From Curvibacter sp. (GTDB lineage: Bacteria > Pseudomonadota > Gammaproteobacteria > Burkholderiales > Burkholderiaceae_C), in assembly GCA_020621965.1 (NCBI GenBank), contig JAHRYV010000016.1, positions 1-64,000 of the forward strand: a stretch of DNA of 64,000 nt, in the 5' to 3' direction. Shown here in pieces: positions 61,743-64,000 of this stretch (positions are counted from its first letter, which is position 1; each line of letters opens with the position of its first letter). The translations under genes and the position numbers were made by a program. Under the pieces are notes generated by a model that saw nothing but the letters and a program-made list of their open reading frames with translations, was not told where the DNA came from and searched no databases.

Positions 61743-62192
61743 ATGCTCAAAAACAAGACCGTGGCCGCCTGGCTCACCTTCGTCGCCGGCCCGCTGGGCC
61801 TGCACCGCTTCTACCTGCACGGACTGTCCGACCTGATCGGCTGGCTGTTGCCCGTTCCCACCGCACTGGGGGTGTACGGCATTGAACGCGTGCGCCAGTT
61901 CGGCGTGGACGACCAGTTGAGCTGGGTGCTGATCCCGTTGCTGGGTTTCACCTTCGCCGCCTGCGCGCTCAATGCCATCGTCTACGGCCTGATGAGCCCC
62001 GAGAAATGGAATGCCCGCTACAACCCCCAGGCACCCGCGGAGGCGCCGGCCGGCGCGACCGGTTGGCTCACCATAGGCGCCATCGCCACGGCCCTTCTGC
62101 TGGGCACGGCCGTGCTGATGTCGAGCATCGCCTTCAGCTTCCAGCGTTATTTCGAATACCAGATCGAGGAAGCGCGCAAGATAAGCCAATGA
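61743..62192 (+). CDS. TM2-domain membrane protein
   Basis: 149 residues. The N-terminus [20 protein letters not shown] followed by RFYLHG is the TM2-type motif (aromatic-Gly-x-His-RFYLG) and is followed by two to three more helices. Function unknown. It is divergent from rpsP and followed by an intrinsic terminator. Confidence 0.78.
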   Translation: MLKNKTVAAWLTFVAGPLGLHRFYLHGLSDLIGWLLPVPTALGVYGIERVRQFGVDDQLSWVLIPLLGFTFAACALNAIVYGLMSPEKWNARYNPQAPAEAPAGATGWLTIGAIATALLLGTAVLMSSIAFSFQRYFEYQIEEARKISQ

Positions 62193-62198
62193 AGAAGA

Positions 62199-62224
62199 AA
62201 AGGGCCCGCGGGCCCTTTCTTTTT
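62199..62224 (+). terminator. Intrinsic terminator after TM2 gene
   Basis: AAAGGGCCCGCGGGCCCTTT followed by CTTTTT, 7 bases after the TM2 gene stop. Confidence 0.85.
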
Positions 62225-62241
62225 GCCGAATCACGGCGGGA

Positions 62242-62333
62242 CTCAGAACTTGTGAAGAAATCGTAGCGAGCGGCCTGAGCACCGCCCAACGCGGCGATCA
62301 GGCCGCGCAGTAGATTTATTCGCAAGTTCTCAG
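62242..62333. repeat. Dispersed repeat, short form (92 bp)
   Basis: The same ends as the 57464 copy, lacking its central 58 bp; the loss falls between GAG direct repeats. The right end again contains the stop codon of a convergent gene (here the phosphate transporter). Confidence 0.8.
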
Positions 62334-63343
62334 AACAGGCCGAGACTGATCCAGTAGGCCACGATGGCGACAAAGGCGCTGGCCGGGATGGTGAAGACCC
62401 AGGCCCAGACGATGTTGCCGGCCACGCCCCAGCGCACGGCGCTGGCGCGTCGCGCCGAACCGACACCGACGATGGCGCCGGTGATGGTGTGGGTGGTCGA
62501 CACCGGGATGCCCAGCGCCGTGGCCAGGAACAGGGTCATGGCACCGCCCGTTTCGGCACAGAAGCCGCCGACCGGCTTGAGCTTGGTGATGCGCTGGCCC
62601 ATGGTCTTGACGATGCGCCAGCCGCCGAACATGGTGCCCATGCCGATGGCCAGGTAGCAGCTCACCACCACCCAGGACGGCGGCGACTTGTCGGTGGACG
62701 TCACGTAACCGGTGGCGATCAGCAGCATCCAGATGATGCCGATGGTCTTCTGCGCATCATTGCCGCCATGGCCCAGGCTGTAAGCGCCGGCCGAGACCAG
62801 TTGCAGGCGGCGAAACCAGCCGTCCACGCGCGACGGCGAACTGCGGCGGAAGGTCCAGGCCACGGCCAGCATCATCAGCGAGCCCAGCAGGAAACCCAGA
62901 AACGGCGAGACGAAGATGAACACCACGGTCTTGAGGATGCCGCCGGAGAGCAGCGCATCGGTGCCGGCCTTGCCGATCACGGCGCCCACGATGCCACCGA
63001 TCAGGGCGTGCGACGAACTGCTGGGAATGCCGTAATACCAGGTGATGAAGTTCCAGGTGATGGCACCGATCAGGGCGCCGAACACGACGTGGGTATCCAC
63101 CACGCCCGGCTGCACGATGCCCTTGCCCACCGTGGCCGCCACGCTGAGGTGAAAGATGAAGATCGCGATGACGTTGAAGAAGGCGGCGAACAACACGGCC
63201 TGGCCGGGCCGCAGCACGCCGGTGGACACCACGGTCGCAATCGAGTTGGCCGCGTCATGAAACCCGTTCATGAAATCGAAGGCCAGGGCCAGGAACACCA
63301 GCAGGATGATCACCCAAAGGGCGACTTGCGGAATATTTTCCAT
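62330..63343 (-). CDS. Inorganic phosphate transporter (PiT family)
   Basis: 337 residues with the PiT signature repeats AFDFMNGFHDAANSIATVVS near the N-terminus and GFCAETGGAMTLFLATALGI with PVSTTHTITGAIVG in the second half; about ten membrane helices. It imports Pi (often as a metal-phosphate) by ion coupling. The ATG at 63343 follows the DUF47 gene by 16 bases, forming the standard DUF47-PiT operon. Its stop codon lies inside the dispersed repeat. Confidence 0.93.
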   Translation of the reverse strand: MENIPQVALWVIILLVFLALAFDFMNGFHDAANSIATVVSTGVLRPGQAVLFAAFFNVIAIFIFHLSVAATVGKGIVQPGVVDTHVVFGALIGAITWNFITWYYGIPSSSSHALIGGIVGAVIGKAGTDALLSGGILKTVVFIFVSPFLGFLLGSLMMLAVAWTFRRSSPSRVDGWFRRLQLVSAGAYSLGHGGNDAQKTIGIIWMLLIATGYVTSTDKSPPSWVVVSCYLAIGMGTMFGGWRIVKTMGQRITKLKPVGGFCAETGGAMTLFLATALGIPVSTTHTITGAIVGVGSARRASAVRWGVAGNIVWAWVFTIPASAFVAIVAYWISLGLF

Positions 63344-63359
63344 AACGCGCGTCGACCTG

Positions 63360-64000
63360 TCAGGCGTTTTCGAGGACAACGCCCTCGATCAGGTTGGCCA
63401 CGTCCTCGCATTTGTCGGTCACGGTCTCGAGCAGCTCATAGATGGCCTTGAGCTTGATGACCTCGCGCACGTCGGGCTCCTCGCGGAACAGCTTGCTCAT
63501 GGCGTTGCGCATCACGCGGTCGGCATCGGATTCGAGGCGGTCGATCTCCTCGCAGGTCTTGAGGGCGGCCTCGGCAGTGCTGGCCTCGCCGATGTTGTGC
63601 AGCAGGTAGACCGCGTCCTTGAGGCGTTCGCAGCACTTCACGCTGAGCTCGGTCAGGCGCACGATCTCCTCGGTCATGTGGCGCACGTCATAGAGGGCCA
63701 TGGTCTCGGCTGCATCCTGCAGCAGATCGGCCACGTCGTCCATGGTGTTGATCAGCGAGTGGATCTGCTCGCGGTCGATCGGCGTGATGAAGGTCTTGTG
63801 CAGGGCCTTGTTCACGTCATGCGTGATGCGGTCGGCGGCGCGCTCGGCGTTGTCCACCTCACGGTTGTACTGCTCGCGCAGATTGGTGTCGCTGTAGTGG
63901 GCTACCAGCTGGGAGAATGCGCGCGCCGCTTCCACGATGCGGTCGGCATGCTGGTTGAACATCTCGAAGAAATTGCCGTCGCGCGGCATCAATTTTCCAA
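63360..64000 (-). CDS. DUF47 (PhoU-like) phosphate-transport accessory protein, 5' end cut by window
   Basis: About 213 residues are visible: GKLMPRDGNFFEMFNQHADR and helical PhoU-like repeats such as TMDDVADLLQDAAETMALYD. Homologues begin MFGKLMPR, so only about two codons lie beyond the right edge; the internal TTG and ATG near 63990 are not the likely start. DUF47 proteins pair with PiT transporters and modulate them. Confidence 0.9.
   Translation of the reverse strand, partial: GKLMPRDGNFFEMFNQHADRIVEAARAFSQLVAHYSDTNLREQYNREVDNAERAADRITHDVNKALHKTFITPIDREQIHSLINTMDDVADLLQDAAETMALYDVRHMTEEIVRLTELSVKCCERLKDAVYLLHNIGEASTAEAALKTCEEIDRLESDADRVMRNAMSKLFREEPDVREVIKLKAIYELLETVTDKCEDVANLIEGVVLENA

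Overview
The window reads as chromosome from a GC-rich betaproteobacterium of the order Burkholderiales, most like Comamonadaceae. The evidence is the rpsP-rimM-trmD-rplS operon, the polA / DUF2782 / thrB arrangement, CobD/CbiB-family and CoA-pyrophosphatase neighbours, a DUF3297 protein, and densely coupled short operons with ATGA overlaps. Both ends cut genes: a Rieske oxygenase at the left, and a DUF47 protein at the right that lacks only about its first two codons.

Layout. 0-11.8 kb: Rieske oxygenase tail, EamA transporter, 3-mercaptopyruvate-type sulfurtransferase, MipA/OmpV porin-like protein, small metabolic and membrane genes, ZIP transporter, dienelactone hydrolase, DbpA helicase, an ice-binding-like (DUF3494) protein, a lipoprotein, DUF3297 and a luciferase-like oxidoreductase. 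11.8-17.2 kb: an accessory island of visibly lower GC. It holds a ubiquitin-like protein, a cysteine-free E2-like protein and a JAB-E1 fusion (one tight operon), then a HipA-like kinase with a DUF3037-like partner. A divergent XRE repressor and ImmA/IrrE protease face the operon across a promoter region with two matching operator palindromes. 17.2-26.5 kb: polA, DUF2782, thrB, a membrane protein, YebC, FabF/TetR, and an orphan substrate-binding protein flanked by 57-bp direct repeats. 26.5-31.1 kb: a UvrD-type helicase and an NAD-dependent dehydrogenase, both frame-disrupted. 31.1-32.7 kb: two HEPN-motif proteins in cassette-like packing. 32.7-39.2 kb: heavy-metal RND efflux operon with a PII-like protein. 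39.2-43.9 kb: Liv-type branched-chain amino-acid ABC transporter. 44.7 kb: tRNA-Ala(CGC). 45.1-51.8 kb: an outer-membrane barrel and a four-gene exported operon ending in a WD40-caspase protein. 51.8-64 kb: housekeeping genes (RhlE-like helicase, orn, M48 protease, phhB, rsgA, ribosomal and tRNA-modification genes, Pi transport).

Three themes matter most. First, the island pairs a ubiquitin-like/E2-like/E1-JAB set with a proteolysis-switchable regulator, as expected of an inducible defence or stress module, but its ubiquitin-like protein lacks a C-terminal glycine and its E2-like protein lacks any cysteine. Second, the caspase operon appears wholly exported, so its peptidase would act in the envelope. 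Third, three conserved genes, including the ribosomal-protein gene rplS, carry small deletions, which points to residual assembly indels rather than true gene loss.

Fine structure includes a dispersed 150/92-bp repeat that twice overlaps the stop codon of a convergent gene, a chimeric fragment joining uvrD and tetR sequence, and many start codons only about 6 bp downstream of a -10-like hexamer, suggesting leaderless transcripts.
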